A stretch of 64,000 bases of DNA from Hymenobacter rubidus (GTDB lineage: Bacteria; Bacteroidota; Bacteroidia; Cytophagales; Hymenobacteraceae), in assembly GCF_016734815.1 (NCBI RefSeq), contig NZ_JAERQF010000023.1, forward strand, positions 27,967-91,966. The letters run 5' to 3'. A program made the position numbers and the translations under genes. The notes under the pieces were generated by a model. It was not told the origin of the DNA. It saw only the letters and a program-made list of their open reading frames with translations, and made no database searches. Positions 48,201 through 56,869 of the stretch are shown piece by piece; within the stretch, counting starts at the first letter, position 1; each line of letters begins with the position of its first letter.

Positions 48201-50649
48201 AATCGGCCAGATACGTCGTATTTTCCATCAGCATATCCAGCGTGAAGTCCGACGCATCGGTATCCGTCGCGTAGCCCGTGATGCCCGAGGCCAGCCGGCG
48301 CAGCACAATGGTGGTGCCAATGCGCAAATCCTTCCACAAAGCATTGTCCTTGAACTGGATTTTGCCGCCGGTGTCGCTGGTCAGGTTGGTCTCGAAGTCC
48401 TTCACAATCAGCCCGCGAATATCGAGGTGGTCCTGCGTCACGAGCAGCTCCGCCGCATCCGTCGAGCCATCCGAAGTCGAGCTGCCGTTGTAAATCCGGT
48501 TCACCACAATGCCCGTCATCGGCTGTTCCGTAAACGTCAGCTTCGAGAAGTTGAAGCCGCCGCTCACGATGTCGAGCTTGAGCGTGGCGTTGGGCGAAGC
48601 ATCCAGATACACGTTGTTGATAATCAGGTCCTGGTAGGTGCCGAAGCTGCCCGTGGCGGGCACGGCCACCACGCCGGTGCGGTCCACGTCATTCACCGAC
48701 AAGCGCAGCGAACCCGTCGAAGTCGCACCTGTCGACACCCGCACCCGGAGCTGGTAGAGGCCGGTGCGCAGCACGTTCACCGTGTATTTCAGCCATTCGC
48801 CGCTGGCGGTGTAGCCCACTTCGCCAATGCCCTCGCCGCTGTTGCTCGTGTCCACGCCTTCGGTGGGGCGGGGCACGTTGGGGTCGGCCGCCGCGCCGCG
48901 GTTGGCGGTTTCGGTGTCGTGGTAGGCCACGTTTTCGCCGCCGTTGTCGTACTCCACGGCTTTCACTAGGCCCGGAATCACGGGGACGGTGCTGGGGTAC
49001 GGCGTGCGGATGCAGCTGCTGACGGGCAGGTAGTTGGCCTTGGTCGCTACAATGGTGGTGTCGGCATTCACCAGCGTTAGCGAAATGGTTTTGTTGCCGG
49101 CCGTGGCGTAAGTCACCGAAATCGGACCCCGACCGGTGCCGGTGGCCGGCGTGGCCCCCGCGCCAAAATCCCAGGTCAGCGACGTGGCTTCGCCCAGCAC
49201 CGACGCCGTGAACGTCACCGCCTCCGGGGCCACGCAGGTAAAGGTTTTGTCCGATAGAAACGACGCCAGTGCCACGTTGAAGCCGGGGTTGCGGTAGGAG
49301 GGCGGCAGCGCCTGCTGCGCGTGTTGCAGCGAATACACGATTTTTCGGGTGAGCGCGCCCTGGCTGTCGAACAGCAAAACCAGCGTCGACTGCGCGTAAA
49401 TCTTGTCGTTATAAGCCGCATTGATGCCGGCCGGCACGTTGATTTTCAGGGCCGCCGTGCCGGGCACCGTGGTCCCATCCAGCTGCACTGTGAAGTTGTA
49501 GTCCGTCACGTCGCTCTCGTTCAGCACCATCACCGCCGTCGTGCCGTTGTCGGTACTGCTGAGCACTTTCACCAGCGTCTGGTTGTCGGTCGCGTCGAGG
49601 TAAGTGCCGTGCAGGTTCTCCGATACCAGCATCTCGTGCCAGTAGCTCGAACGGGGCTTGGCCGACGCGCCGGGGCCGTCGAGGTAGCCCAAATCGCCGG
49701 TGCCGCGCGCGCCGCTGCCCTCGTGAATGGACCAGGGCTGCATCGACACGCCCGCGTATTTCATGCCCACCCCAAATACTTCGGCCCAGTACTGGCCGTT
49801 CAGGAAGGAGTGCACGCCCACGCCTTCCACCGTGTTGGCGGTGGGGTTGGCGTAGTCGATGTTGAACTCGGTGAGGGCCCAGCGCAGCGCGTTGGCGCCG
49901 GTGCGGTTGTGCAGGGCGTTGGCGTTGGCCATCAGGCCCAGCAGGTTGGTCACGTTGTTGGTCAGCGTTTGGGCGGCCCCCAGCACGGCGCTGCGGGTCT
50001 GGGTGCCATTGAAGGCGTAGCTGTGGAAGGAGATGACGTCGATGTAATAGCGGCCGTTGGCATCGGTGCCGGTGATGTCGTTGGTGCCGCCCACCAGCGA
50101 GGGCATGTAGGTGCTGCCGTAGGAGGCGTTTTCCGGGCCCACCGTCAGAATGGTGGGGTCCACGGCTTTCATGGCCGAGGCGAAGGACTTGATGTAGGCG
50201 GCCACGCCCGCCACGCTCACCGGGTTGGGCTGGGCGGTGTTGTTCAGGTCGGGCTCGTTGCCAATAATCCAGTACCGGATGTTGCGGCCCATGGTGATGT
50301 TGACGTACTGCACCACCTGCGCCGCTTGCGCGGCCGTGAACCGGCCCCGTCCTTCCGAAACCTGCACCATGGGCTCGGCCCCGATGCGGCGAATAGAGTC
50401 AATCAGGGCGATGTACTGGGCATTGGTCACTAGGTTGGAATTCACGCCGTTGCCGCCGATGCGCACCATTCGCACCTTCGATTTCCGCACCAGCGGCCAC
50501 AGAATGTCGAGCGAGCCGTTGTATACCGAAGTGCCCAACGCGGTGGGCAGCCAGGCGTTCTGGCCCGTGAGGTAGGGGGAAATGGTCTGGCCGTGACTGA
50601 CGCTAATCGCCAGCCAGCCAAGCAGCAATAGGGATAGCAGTTTCTTCAT
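45286..50649 (-). CDS. Giant secreted multidomain glycoside hydrolase with T9SS sorting domain
   Basis: 1787 residues. Signal peptide at 1-21. Clan-A catalytic domain ~22-440: KVRMVRIGGNGVNSN, acid/base Glu132 in YWIIGNEPD, ISFHSYAF, nucleophile Glu261 in WALTEFNIDY. PKD-like domain ~475-545 (LTWDFGAGATPATGTG). CBM6-like domain ~565-708 (VEYDNGGENVAYHDTE; GEWLKYTVNV). Then two related ~220-residue modules (VVNRIYNGSSTSDGSTDAAE... and VVNRVYNGSNDANGNTDAVE...), each with TDASDFTLDMLMENTTYL, possibly lamin-tail-like. A long beta-rich C-terminal region ends in a type A sorting tail (VSIYPNPARGRFTVLLPPLA to LTKRVVLE). ATG 50649 is chosen for the signal peptide. Confidence 0.88.
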   Translation of the reverse strand: MKKLLSLLLLGWLAISVSHGQTISPYLTGQNAWLPTALGTSVYNGSLDILWPLVRKSKVRMVRIGGNGVNSNLVTNAQYIALIDSIRRIGAEPMVQVSEGRGRFTAAQAAQVVQYVNITMGRNIRYWIIGNEPDLNNTAQPNPVSVAGVAAYIKSFASAMKAVDPTILTVGPENASYGSTYMPSLVGGTNDITGTDANGRYYIDVISFHSYAFNGTQTRSAVLGAAQTLTNNVTNLLGLMANANALHNRTGANALRWALTEFNIDYANPTANTVEGVGVHSFLNGQYWAEVFGVGMKYAGVSMQPWSIHEGSGARGTGDLGYLDGPGASAKPRSSYWHEMLVSENLHGTYLDATDNQTLVKVLSSTDNGTTAVMVLNESDVTDYNFTVQLDGTTVPGTAALKINVPAGINAAYNDKIYAQSTLVLLFDSQGALTRKIVYSLQHAQQALPPSYRNPGFNVALASFLSDKTFTCVAPEAVTFTASVLGEATSLTWDFGAGATPATGTGRGPISVTYATAGNKTISLTLVNADTTIVATKANYLPVSSCIRTPYPSTVPVIPGLVKAVEYDNGGENVAYHDTETANRGAAADPNVPRPTEGVDTSNSGEGIGEVGYTASGEWLKYTVNVLRTGLYQLRVRVSTGATSTGSLRLSVNDVDRTGVVAVPATGSFGTYQDLIINNVYLDASPNATLKLDIVSGGFNFSKLTFTEQPMTGIVVNRIYNGSSTSDGSTDAAELLVTQDHLDIRGLIVKDFETNLTSDTGGKIQFKDNALWKDLRIGTTIVLRRLASGITGYATDTDASDFTLDMLMENTTYLADLSGTNQNFNLTNTDMVLLKTGSPSGIDNPVHALVSNNGSTSALYTGLTGSKLVFNAVLNTGAFLYPLNPAQSTADYNGTSVASSTSTARTWGYGFGTGNTSYIQLLRNQAFAPPSIVVNRVYNGSNDANGNTDAVELLVIQDHLDVRNLVVKDFETNNTADNGGKYRFNNTAFWSDLRSGTTIVLRRLVGPTGYVQDTDASDFTLDMLMENTTYLTNLAPTLSYNITQYDMVMIKTGTAAGVAGSIHAYATKGGGSGGVPSSIYLSVASAKMTSPDGTDAGGGTFHYPLNPAQDVTDYNGAKGALSKSTAFNWGYGFGQPNIDYIQSLRNAVMGPDLVVPGGQSLTAGGTYNSITVQDGGTLTLLGTTTVTSAVVVQTGGVFSTSCQTLSGAASFELQAGAELRICAPAGIAGSGATGAIQVSGTRTFDADASYTYNGTAAQVTGPGLPAQVRNLTVNNALGLSLSQAVSVAQVARLQTGNLATAGQPFVLLSSATGTALIDNSGGAVVGSGTMQRAVTSSVTGPAYRHFSSPVGSAPFSSLATAAFTPTFNTGYNNSTTPGSVSPFPTVFGYDESRLATVTSNYSAFDKGWFSPAAATDLMTPNRGYTVNAPAATVSFTGTFNNAAQASGALDRGTDADAGWQLLGNPYPSPLDWSTVTAAQRPGMDAALYVYQSTGQYAGTYRTYNNGVGASPLIVAGSGYFARVTDAGTPGAVNLTNANRVTTFGPQPVFGRGVNDVRPQLHLTLSGANLSDDTYLYLETGATAGIDAAFDATKLPNPTGLDVATLSGSTPLAINGLPLLGASETVVPLTLHAPQAGSFAFEVADLANFGPATVYLRDAATGTQQLLVAGTRYPFTLATVTAGTGRFSIVLRPANVTATKVELNAAAVSIYPNPARGRFTVLLPPLAGQHEVRATLFNALGQAVLTRTIALNAAGATTEFQTSALAAGVYTLRVQAEGQTLTKRVVLE

Positions 50650-51164
50650 GTGGGTGGGCGTTTGGTGGATTGGTTGAGAGCGGGGGAGGGGCCGCGGGCA
50701 GTCCAACGGACACACCGGACAGGGCCAGCCGAAAAGCATCGGTGGCAGGCAGCAGCCAGAAAAAGGGGGACTGAAACTGATGACCTCAGCAGCAGCCGTG
50801 GTGCGGGACTATTTGGCGCCGCACGCGCCTGGAAAGAGTAACAGAACCGGGCAGAAACCGGTCAGATGGGGCGAACAAGCCACTAAAGGTATTGGCCTGC
50901 TTTGGCTAAAAGCTAGAAATGGACCGGATTTATCTACGAAAACGTTTGCGGTTTTTTGCAAGCCATTCCCCTACTAGTCAGGCACGGTGCCGACTGAGTA
51001 GCCTGCAATGGCTTTTCCGCATTGCAAAGAGAGCCGCGGCCGTTTCGCAGGTCCGGCTAAAGGCCAGTGGACCTTGCCCGCGTCCGCCTTCATCTGACTT
51101 CCTGCCCGGCTTCTGTATTTTGCGCCTTTGCTGCTCCGGCGGCTTCAGTTGCCTTGTTGCTGCC
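50650..51164. other. Divergent promoter region of the giant hydrolase and GH97 genes
   Basis: 515 bp without a supported gene. It contains the LacI-type operator at 50936-50951. An open frame from 50919 to the GH97 start exists, but has no family-like sequence before MKKSFLLLLL. Confidence 0.6.
50936..50951. promoter_or_regulatory. LacI-type operator upstream of GH97
   Basis: ACGAAAACGTTTGCGG; one mismatch from a 14-bp perfect palindrome and 13/14 identical to the inverted site at 42124. About 215 bp upstream of the GH97 ATG and 290 bp upstream of the giant hydrolase start. Confidence 0.68.
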
Positions 51165-53276
51165 ATGAAAAAATCCTTCCTCCTGCTGTTGCTGGCCGGA
51201 GCTTCTACCGCCGCTGCCCAATCGGCCGCTCCTCTCACCGCCAGCCTCGACAACGTGAAGCTGACCGTGGCGCTCACGGCGGCCGGCCAGCCCACCTACG
51301 CTGTCACCTACCGCCAAAAGCCCGTGGTGACGGCTTCCCGCCTCGGCCTCCAGCTGGCCCACGGCAACGGCTTTGATGGGCCGCTGGTGCTGACGGGCAG
51401 CGAAACCAAAACCGTGGACGAAACCTGGCAGCCCGTGCTGGGCGAAGTCAAAAACATTCGCAACCACTACCAGCAGCTCACGGTGCACCTGCGCCAGCCG
51501 GCGGCGCCCGGCCGCAAGCTCGACGTGGTGTTCCGCGTGTTTGCCGACGGCGTGGGCTTCCGCTACGAATTCCCCCGGCAGCCCAACCTGCAATACTTCG
51601 TGCTGGGCGAGGAGCTGACCGAATTTGCCCTGCCTGCCGACCACAAGGCCTTCTGGATTCCGGGCGACTACGACACCAACGAATACCCCTACACCGTGTC
51701 GAAGCTGAGCGAGGTGGATAACACGCAGCTGGTGAAGGGCTCCAACGACATTGCCGTGCGCAACGCCCCCGATGCCCAGATGGTGGCCACGCCCCTCATG
51801 CTGAAGTCGGCCGATGGCCTGTACGTGAACATCCACGAAGCCGCGCAGGTCGACTACCCGGCCATGCAGCTGCACGTCGACCGGGCCAGCCACCGCCTCA
51901 CGGCCCGCCTCGTGCCCGATGCCGTGGGCACCAAAGCCTACCTGCACGCGCCCGGCCACACGCCCTGGCGCACCATCATTGTGAGCGACCAGGCCGCCGA
52001 CATTCTCGCCTCCAAGCTCATCCTGAACCTCAACGAGCCCAGCAAGCTCAAGGACACTGGCTGGATTAAGCCCATGAAATTTGTGGGCGTGTGGTGGGAA
52101 ATGCAGACCGGCAAAAGCAACTGGCGCTACGCCGACAGCGCCGATACCCTGAATGCCGCCGGCCAGCTTATCCCGAACGGCCACCACGGCGCCACCACCG
52201 TCAACGTGAAGCGCTACATCGATTTTGCCGCCCGGCACGGCATTGCCGGCGTGCTGGTAGAAGGCTGGAACGAGGGCTGGGAAGACTGGTTTGGCAACTG
52301 GAAGGAAGCCGTGTTCGACTTCGTGACGCCCTACCCCGATTTCAACGTGGCCGAAATTCAGCAGTACGCCAAAAGCAAGGGCGTGCAGATGATAATGCAC
52401 AACGAAACCTCCGGCTCGGCCACCAACTACGAGCAGCACCTCGACACGGCCTACCAGTTCATGAACCGCTTCGGCTACCCGGCCGTGAAAACCGGCTACG
52501 TGGGCCGCATCATCCCGCGCGGCGAGCACCACGACGGCCAGTGGATGAGCAACCACTACGTGCGCGTGGCCGAGATGGCCGCCCGGCATCACGTCACCGT
52601 CGATATGCACGAATCGGTGCGTCCCACCGGCCTGGGCCGCACCTACCCCAACTGGCTGGCCTGCGAAGCCGGCCGGGGCAACGAGTACAACGCCTTCACC
52701 ACCGAGGGCAACCGCCCCGAGCACGAAACCATCATGCCCTTCACCCGCTTCATGGGCGGCCCCATGGACTACACGCCCGGCATCTTCAAGCTCCGCAACT
52801 ACGAGCCCGAGCACCCCGAGCGCCACGTGCATACCACGCTGGCCAAGCAGCTGGCCCTGTACGTGGTGCTCTATTCACCCCTGCAAATGGCCGCCGACCT
52901 ACCCGAAAACTACGAGCAGCACCTCGACGCCTTCCAGTTCATCAAAGACGTGCCCGTGGACTGGGACGACACCCGCATCCTCGAAGCCGAACCGGGCGAA
53001 TACATCAGCACGGCGCGCCAGCAGAAGGGGAGCAGCAGTTGGTTTGTCGGCGCCATCACCAACGAAAAGGCACGCACTGCCACTCTCAACCTGAGCTTCC
53101 TACCCAAAGGCCGACGCTACACCGCCACCATCTACGCCGACGCCGCTACCGCCAACTGGCAAACCAATCCCGAAGCCTACAAAATCAGCCAGCAAACCGT
53201 GCAGGCCGGCACCACGCTACGCCTGTCCCTGGCGCCCGGCGGCGGTGCGGCCATCAGCCTGGTCCCGGTTAAGTAG
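51165..53276 (+). CDS. Glycoside hydrolase family 97 protein
   Basis: 703 residues. Signal peptide MKKSFLLLLLAGASTAAAQS. N-terminal beta-sandwich (RLGLQLAHGNGFDGPLVLTG; FRVFADGVGFRYEFP), a barrel with MKFVGVWWEMQTGKSNW, HGIAGVLVEGWNEGWEDWFG, YVRVAEMAARHHVTVDMHES, RPTGLGRTYPNWLACEAGRG and FTRFMGGPMDYTPGIFKL, then a C-terminal beta domain. GH97 contains alpha-glucosidases and alpha-galactosidases acting in the periplasm; which one is not decided here. The ATG at 51165 is chosen; a frame from 50919 is open but not family-like. Confidence 0.94.
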   Translation: MKKSFLLLLLAGASTAAAQSAAPLTASLDNVKLTVALTAAGQPTYAVTYRQKPVVTASRLGLQLAHGNGFDGPLVLTGSETKTVDETWQPVLGEVKNIRNHYQQLTVHLRQPAAPGRKLDVVFRVFADGVGFRYEFPRQPNLQYFVLGEELTEFALPADHKAFWIPGDYDTNEYPYTVSKLSEVDNTQLVKGSNDIAVRNAPDAQMVATPLMLKSADGLYVNIHEAAQVDYPAMQLHVDRASHRLTARLVPDAVGTKAYLHAPGHTPWRTIIVSDQAADILASKLILNLNEPSKLKDTGWIKPMKFVGVWWEMQTGKSNWRYADSADTLNAAGQLIPNGHHGATTVNVKRYIDFAARHGIAGVLVEGWNEGWEDWFGNWKEAVFDFVTPYPDFNVAEIQQYAKSKGVQMIMHNETSGSATNYEQHLDTAYQFMNRFGYPAVKTGYVGRIIPRGEHHDGQWMSNHYVRVAEMAARHHVTVDMHESVRPTGLGRTYPNWLACEAGRGNEYNAFTTEGNRPEHETIMPFTRFMGGPMDYTPGIFKLRNYEPEHPERHVHTTLAKQLALYVVLYSPLQMAADLPENYEQHLDAFQFIKDVPVDWDDTRILEAEPGEYISTARQQKGSSSWFVGAITNEKARTATLNLSFLPKGRRYTATIYADAATANWQTNPEAYKISQQTVQAGTTLRLSLAPGGGAAISLVPVK

Positions 53277-53306
53277 CTTCGTGCAGGTGTTATAGGAGAG
53301 AAAAAG

Positions 53307-53423
53307 GAACGTCATGCTCATCTGGCGTCCGCGCAGCCGAAGCATCTCTACCACAGTAGTAAACCAATCGACTGGATTGCATCGCGCGGTAGAGATGCTT
53401 CGGCTGCGCTCAGCATGACGTTC
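53307..53423. repeat. Type-1 palindromic element, copy 13 (insertion in left arm)
   Basis: About 117 bp between convergent genes. The left arm is interrupted: CATGCTCATCTGGCGTCCGC replaces CATGCTGAGCGC, while the right arm is standard. Confidence 0.83.
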
Positions 53424-53474
53424 CTTTTTTCTCATGACCCCGCCCTTTCTTTTCTGGCAAGGTCATTCACTTAA

Positions 53475-55457
53475 TCAACGCATCACCTCAAACCAGCCCT
53501 TGTAGCGCGTGCCGTCGGCCAGCTGGCAGAGGTAGTAGAACACGCCGGGCGCCGTGTCAGGGCCACCGAAGTTGTTATGGTAGTCGTCGGTTTGGTACAC
53601 CTTACGGCCCCAGCGGTTGAAGATGGTCAAGGCCGTTTTTGGGTAGAATTCGATGTTCTCAATCTTGAACACGTCGTTCTGGCCATCGTTGTTGGGGGTA
53701 ATAATGTTGTAGAAGTAGAGGCAGCTGGGGTCCGGCCCCACGCGCAGGGTAGTAGGGCAGGGGAAAGCTGGGTTGCTGACTTGCAGCGTGGCCGTGCTGC
53801 CCTGCGGAATGTCAACGACCACCGCGTTGGTACCCTGGCCGCTCACCAGCGTGCCATCCGCAACGGTCCATTGGTAGTTGGCCGGCGGGCCATCCACGGC
53901 GTAGCGCAGGCCTGTGTGGGCGCTGCGGCAGTAGCCCCCGGGGCCGCTGATGGTGGGCCCACCCAGCACGGTCACCGCCCGCACCGTGGAGTCGGTGGGG
54001 CAGCCGCTGGCCGCGATGCCGCGCACCGAAATTGTGCGGCCGCCAGCCGCCAGCCACTGCACCCGCGCTGTGGTGCCCGTGGCGGGGCCCAGCAGCTGGC
54101 CGCCCTGCACCGTCCAGCGGTAGCTCACATACAGCGGGTTGGGGGGCGTGGTGTAGGTGGCCGTCCCCTGTCGGCACAGCACCGAGTCGCCGAAGATGCG
54201 CGTGGGCGCGGCGGGTTTGGTCACGGTGATGCGGAACACGCCGGCGATGGTTTTCTGGTTGCAGGCCTGGTCGGCCACGGTCACGATGAGGTCGTAGGGC
54301 GAGGGGCGGGCCAGGCCGCAACCGGCCTGCAGGCGAAACGCACCCGTGACCGTGCTTATACCCGTGGCCGTGACCGTGCCTATCGACGTTGTGCCGTTGC
54401 CGGACTGCCCGTTCACGGTGGCGTCCACGCGCCCCGGCCCGTCGAGCAGCACGCTGCCCACGCTCATGGTCAGGAGCTGGGCATCGGGGTCGGTAGCCGT
54501 GATGTTGAACGCCACCGACTGGCCTTCTTCCAGCTGAACGTCTTTGCGGGCCAGCGTAGCCGCCGTGAAAGCCGGCGGACTATTGGGCCCGCCAGTACAC
54601 ACCCGCACCACCACCTGGATGTCGCGCCGCAGCGTGCCCAGCAGCACTTCTCTCCCGTTAATGGTGCGAAACTCCTGCACATCGATGGCGACCAGGAACA
54701 CGCCCTGCGCCGGCGAAAAATAACGAGCCAGTCCCGTGCGCGCGTCAATGCCCGCATACCCGCGCGCCCCGAAGGGCTGAGTGGCGCTGTAGCCCGTGGC
54801 GTAGCTCACGGGCTGGCCCACCGAGGCGCCATAAGGCGTGCCAAAGCTGTAGCTCAGCCGGTCGCCGTCGGCATCGTAGGCGTTGTTCAGCACCGAAATG
54901 GTGTCGCCCATGCAGATAACGGACACAGCATCGCCGGAGAAAACCGGCGAAGAATTCGGCAGAACGCCGGGCGGCATGCTCACCGAAAGGGCCATCGGCT
55001 CGTTCACCGAATTGGCCAGATTGGTGATGCCCGCATTCCGGTTGCTGATGTTGAGCACGGCGGTGTAGCCCTCGCCCACGGCCGGCAGGCTCACCGTGGT
55101 GGTGTATATGGCCAGCGTTACGCGCGGCACCAGCACCGGGCAGCCGGGCACTTCGGTCGTAATTTCGGAAAAGCGGCTGCGCGACACTTCTTCCTGCAAC
55201 AGCCGCGCCCCACCGGCCGCCTGGCTGTAAACGGTGATGGTAATGGTGGGGGCGCCGTCGGGGTAGCGAGAGTCGCTTTCCTTGTTGAAATAAATGCGCC
55301 CCGTGATGTTGTAGCGGTAGGGGGCGGCCGCAGTGCCTTTGGCGTCCACGTATTGGTACGTGAGCTCGCCGCCTACTAGGTGAGTGGCCGCTACCGGCAG
55401 CACACCTCCCAAAAGCCAGAACAGCAGCGAGACGGTGCGGAATAAACGTGTCGGCAT
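53475..55457 (-). CDS. Secreted protein with gliding-motility/T9SS type B C-terminal domain
   Basis: 660 residues. Signal peptide MPTRLFRTVSLLFWLLGGVL, cleavage near VAAT. Long beta-rich body starting HLVGGELTYQYVDAKG, with Ig- and PKD-like segments (YRWTVQGGQLLGPATGTTAR). The C-terminus is the CHU_C/gliding-associated domain: FYNIITPNNDGQNDVFKIEN, LTIFNRWGRKVYQTDDYHNN, then a stretch ending KGWFEVMR. Secreted by T9SS and probably surface-exposed; may be an adhesin. Substrate or partner unknown. Confidence 0.9.
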   Translation of the reverse strand: MPTRLFRTVSLLFWLLGGVLPVAATHLVGGELTYQYVDAKGTAAAPYRYNITGRIYFNKESDSRYPDGAPTITITVYSQAAGGARLLQEEVSRSRFSEITTEVPGCPVLVPRVTLAIYTTTVSLPAVGEGYTAVLNISNRNAGITNLANSVNEPMALSVSMPPGVLPNSSPVFSGDAVSVICMGDTISVLNNAYDADGDRLSYSFGTPYGASVGQPVSYATGYSATQPFGARGYAGIDARTGLARYFSPAQGVFLVAIDVQEFRTINGREVLLGTLRRDIQVVVRVCTGGPNSPPAFTAATLARKDVQLEEGQSVAFNITATDPDAQLLTMSVGSVLLDGPGRVDATVNGQSGNGTTSIGTVTATGISTVTGAFRLQAGCGLARPSPYDLIVTVADQACNQKTIAGVFRITVTKPAAPTRIFGDSVLCRQGTATYTTPPNPLYVSYRWTVQGGQLLGPATGTTARVQWLAAGGRTISVRGIAASGCPTDSTVRAVTVLGGPTISGPGGYCRSAHTGLRYAVDGPPANYQWTVADGTLVSGQGTNAVVVDIPQGSTATLQVSNPAFPCPTTLRVGPDPSCLYFYNIITPNNDGQNDVFKIENIEFYPKTALTIFNRWGRKVYQTDDYHNNFGGPDTAPGVFYYLCQLADGTRYKGWFEVMR

Positions 55458-55888
55458 GGGTAGGAGGGGGCGTAAAGGTGAATGCCCTAAGTTAGCGTTT
55501 TAGCGGGTAATGCTTTCTGCTTCAATCGTAACTCGGCGAAACAACGGGTACGGTTGTTTCCAATGGGTCGCTTATGGTTTTTGCAGCGAATGCCGGCGCT
55601 CTGGCCAATGTAGCCTGCCAGCGCCTGGCGGGGCAGTCGGTTTATACGCCGGCAAGCCGTTGCGCAGGAATGCCGTGAGCGTATATTCTGGCGGCGGCGG
55701 GCGCGGAGCGGCCCATCCGGCCGGCGTAGCCACGTCGGGGTTGAAGCTGGGCAACCCAATAATAGCCGGGCATGGTACGTTTGCCATGCGCTATTTTGCC
55801 TGGGACAACTGCTTTTAAACCGGCTGCAACGCGGCGGCACTGAAAACAACCAAGCAATGGTGTCAGCCCTATACCCCAAACCAGACTC
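55458..55888. other. Divergent intergenic region, no gene supported
   Basis: 431 bp between the divergent surface-protein gene and the HEAT-like gene. Short open frames on both strands (up to 136 codons) have no family-like sequence, signal peptide or start context. No promoter box or repeat recognised. Confidence 0.5.
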
Positions 55889-56842
55889 ATGCGCCATCTC
55901 ACTACCCTACTGCTGTTGTTTGCCAGTCTACTCGCCCGCCCCGCGGTGGCCCTCACCTGGGATGAACCCTGGCACGAGCAAGTGGTGAAAAAAGCCGATT
56001 CCTTCGTGCTGGCCAAAATAACCGCTAGCACCGGCAAGGGCATTACCGCCACCATCATCCGCACGCTGGGGGGCCGTGGCCTGTCGGGAACCATTCGCAT
56101 CACCGGTTTCTACCTGCTGGATATTTGCAGCTCATCGGGCGGACACGGTCCGGAGTTTTACACTGGCAATGCTGATACCTGCTATTTTTTTCTGCAACAA
56201 AACACGAAAGGCAACTACAGCATCGCTACGCCTTCCACCGGCTTTGCCGCCGTGAAAAAAGCCAACGTTGTTGCCACGTACCGGCACAGCTACCATCAGG
56301 CGTTGGTGCCGCAATCGGTGTACGAACCTACGATGACGGCCATTTTCCGGCATTACCACGGCCAGGAATACGACCATGCTTCCCTCGCCCGTTTTCTGGC
56401 CAGTGCGTTGGCGTTGCCGCCGGCCAGGATTGATGAGGCCGGCATGCATACCTTCTTTCTGCAGCACGTTGCGCTGGAAACCATCTACCATGTGGGCCTG
56501 AGCAAGTACTATGAGCAAGTGTTGCCTTTTCTGCACGATACGGCCAACTTTCACGCCCGTGTGAGCGCCGCCCGCGCCCTCACGGCCAGCAATACGCCCG
56601 CCGCCAAACAACAGCTCCTGCAGCTGTTGCGCGACAAGGACAGCGGCGATTTTACCAAAGTCATTGCCCTGCAGACCCTGGCTCGCTACCAGCCCCACGA
56701 ACTAAAGCCCGAGTTGACCAAACTGGCCGCCCAAGCTTCTGACGAATCAAACGGCTTTGGGGGCAACATCATGGACCCACGCGTTTGCACCCACCTGCCC
56801 ACGGTGAAAGCGGCCATGACCAAACTGGCCGAATCCCTGTAG
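55889..56842 (+). CDS. Secreted protein with C-terminal HEAT-like repeats, unknown function
   Basis: 317 residues. Signal peptide MRHLTTLLLLFASLLARPAV. The N-terminal half (VKKADSFVLAKITASTGKGI; TIRITGFYLLDICSSSGGHG) looks like a small beta domain with two Cys (ICSSS; DTCYFF), perhaps a disulphide. The C-terminal half is helical with HEAT-like units (NFHARVSAARALTASNTPAA; FTKVIALQTLARYQPHELKP). Family not recognised. The NUDIX gene follows 27 bp after its stop on the same strand, so they may be co-transcribed. Confidence 0.75.
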   Translation: MRHLTTLLLLFASLLARPAVALTWDEPWHEQVVKKADSFVLAKITASTGKGITATIIRTLGGRGLSGTIRITGFYLLDICSSSGGHGPEFYTGNADTCYFFLQQNTKGNYSIATPSTGFAAVKKANVVATYRHSYHQALVPQSVYEPTMTAIFRHYHGQEYDHASLARFLASALALPPARIDEAGMHTFFLQHVALETIYHVGLSKYYEQVLPFLHDTANFHARVSAARALTASNTPAAKQQLLQLLRDKDSGDFTKVIALQTLARYQPHELKPELTKLAAQASDESNGFGGNIMDPRVCTHLPTVKAAMTKLAESL

Positions 56843-56869
56843 CGGCCGCCACGCCTGACTTCGCTTCGC

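Noticed and set aside
50919..51164. N-terminal extension of the GH97 protein by 82 codons
   Set aside because: It covers the operator site and lacks export features; the ATG at 51165 starts a clean signal peptide.
55487..55897. Open frames in the gap 55458-55888
   Set aside because: No signal peptide, domain or start context on either strand; overlapping frames on both strands point to chance.
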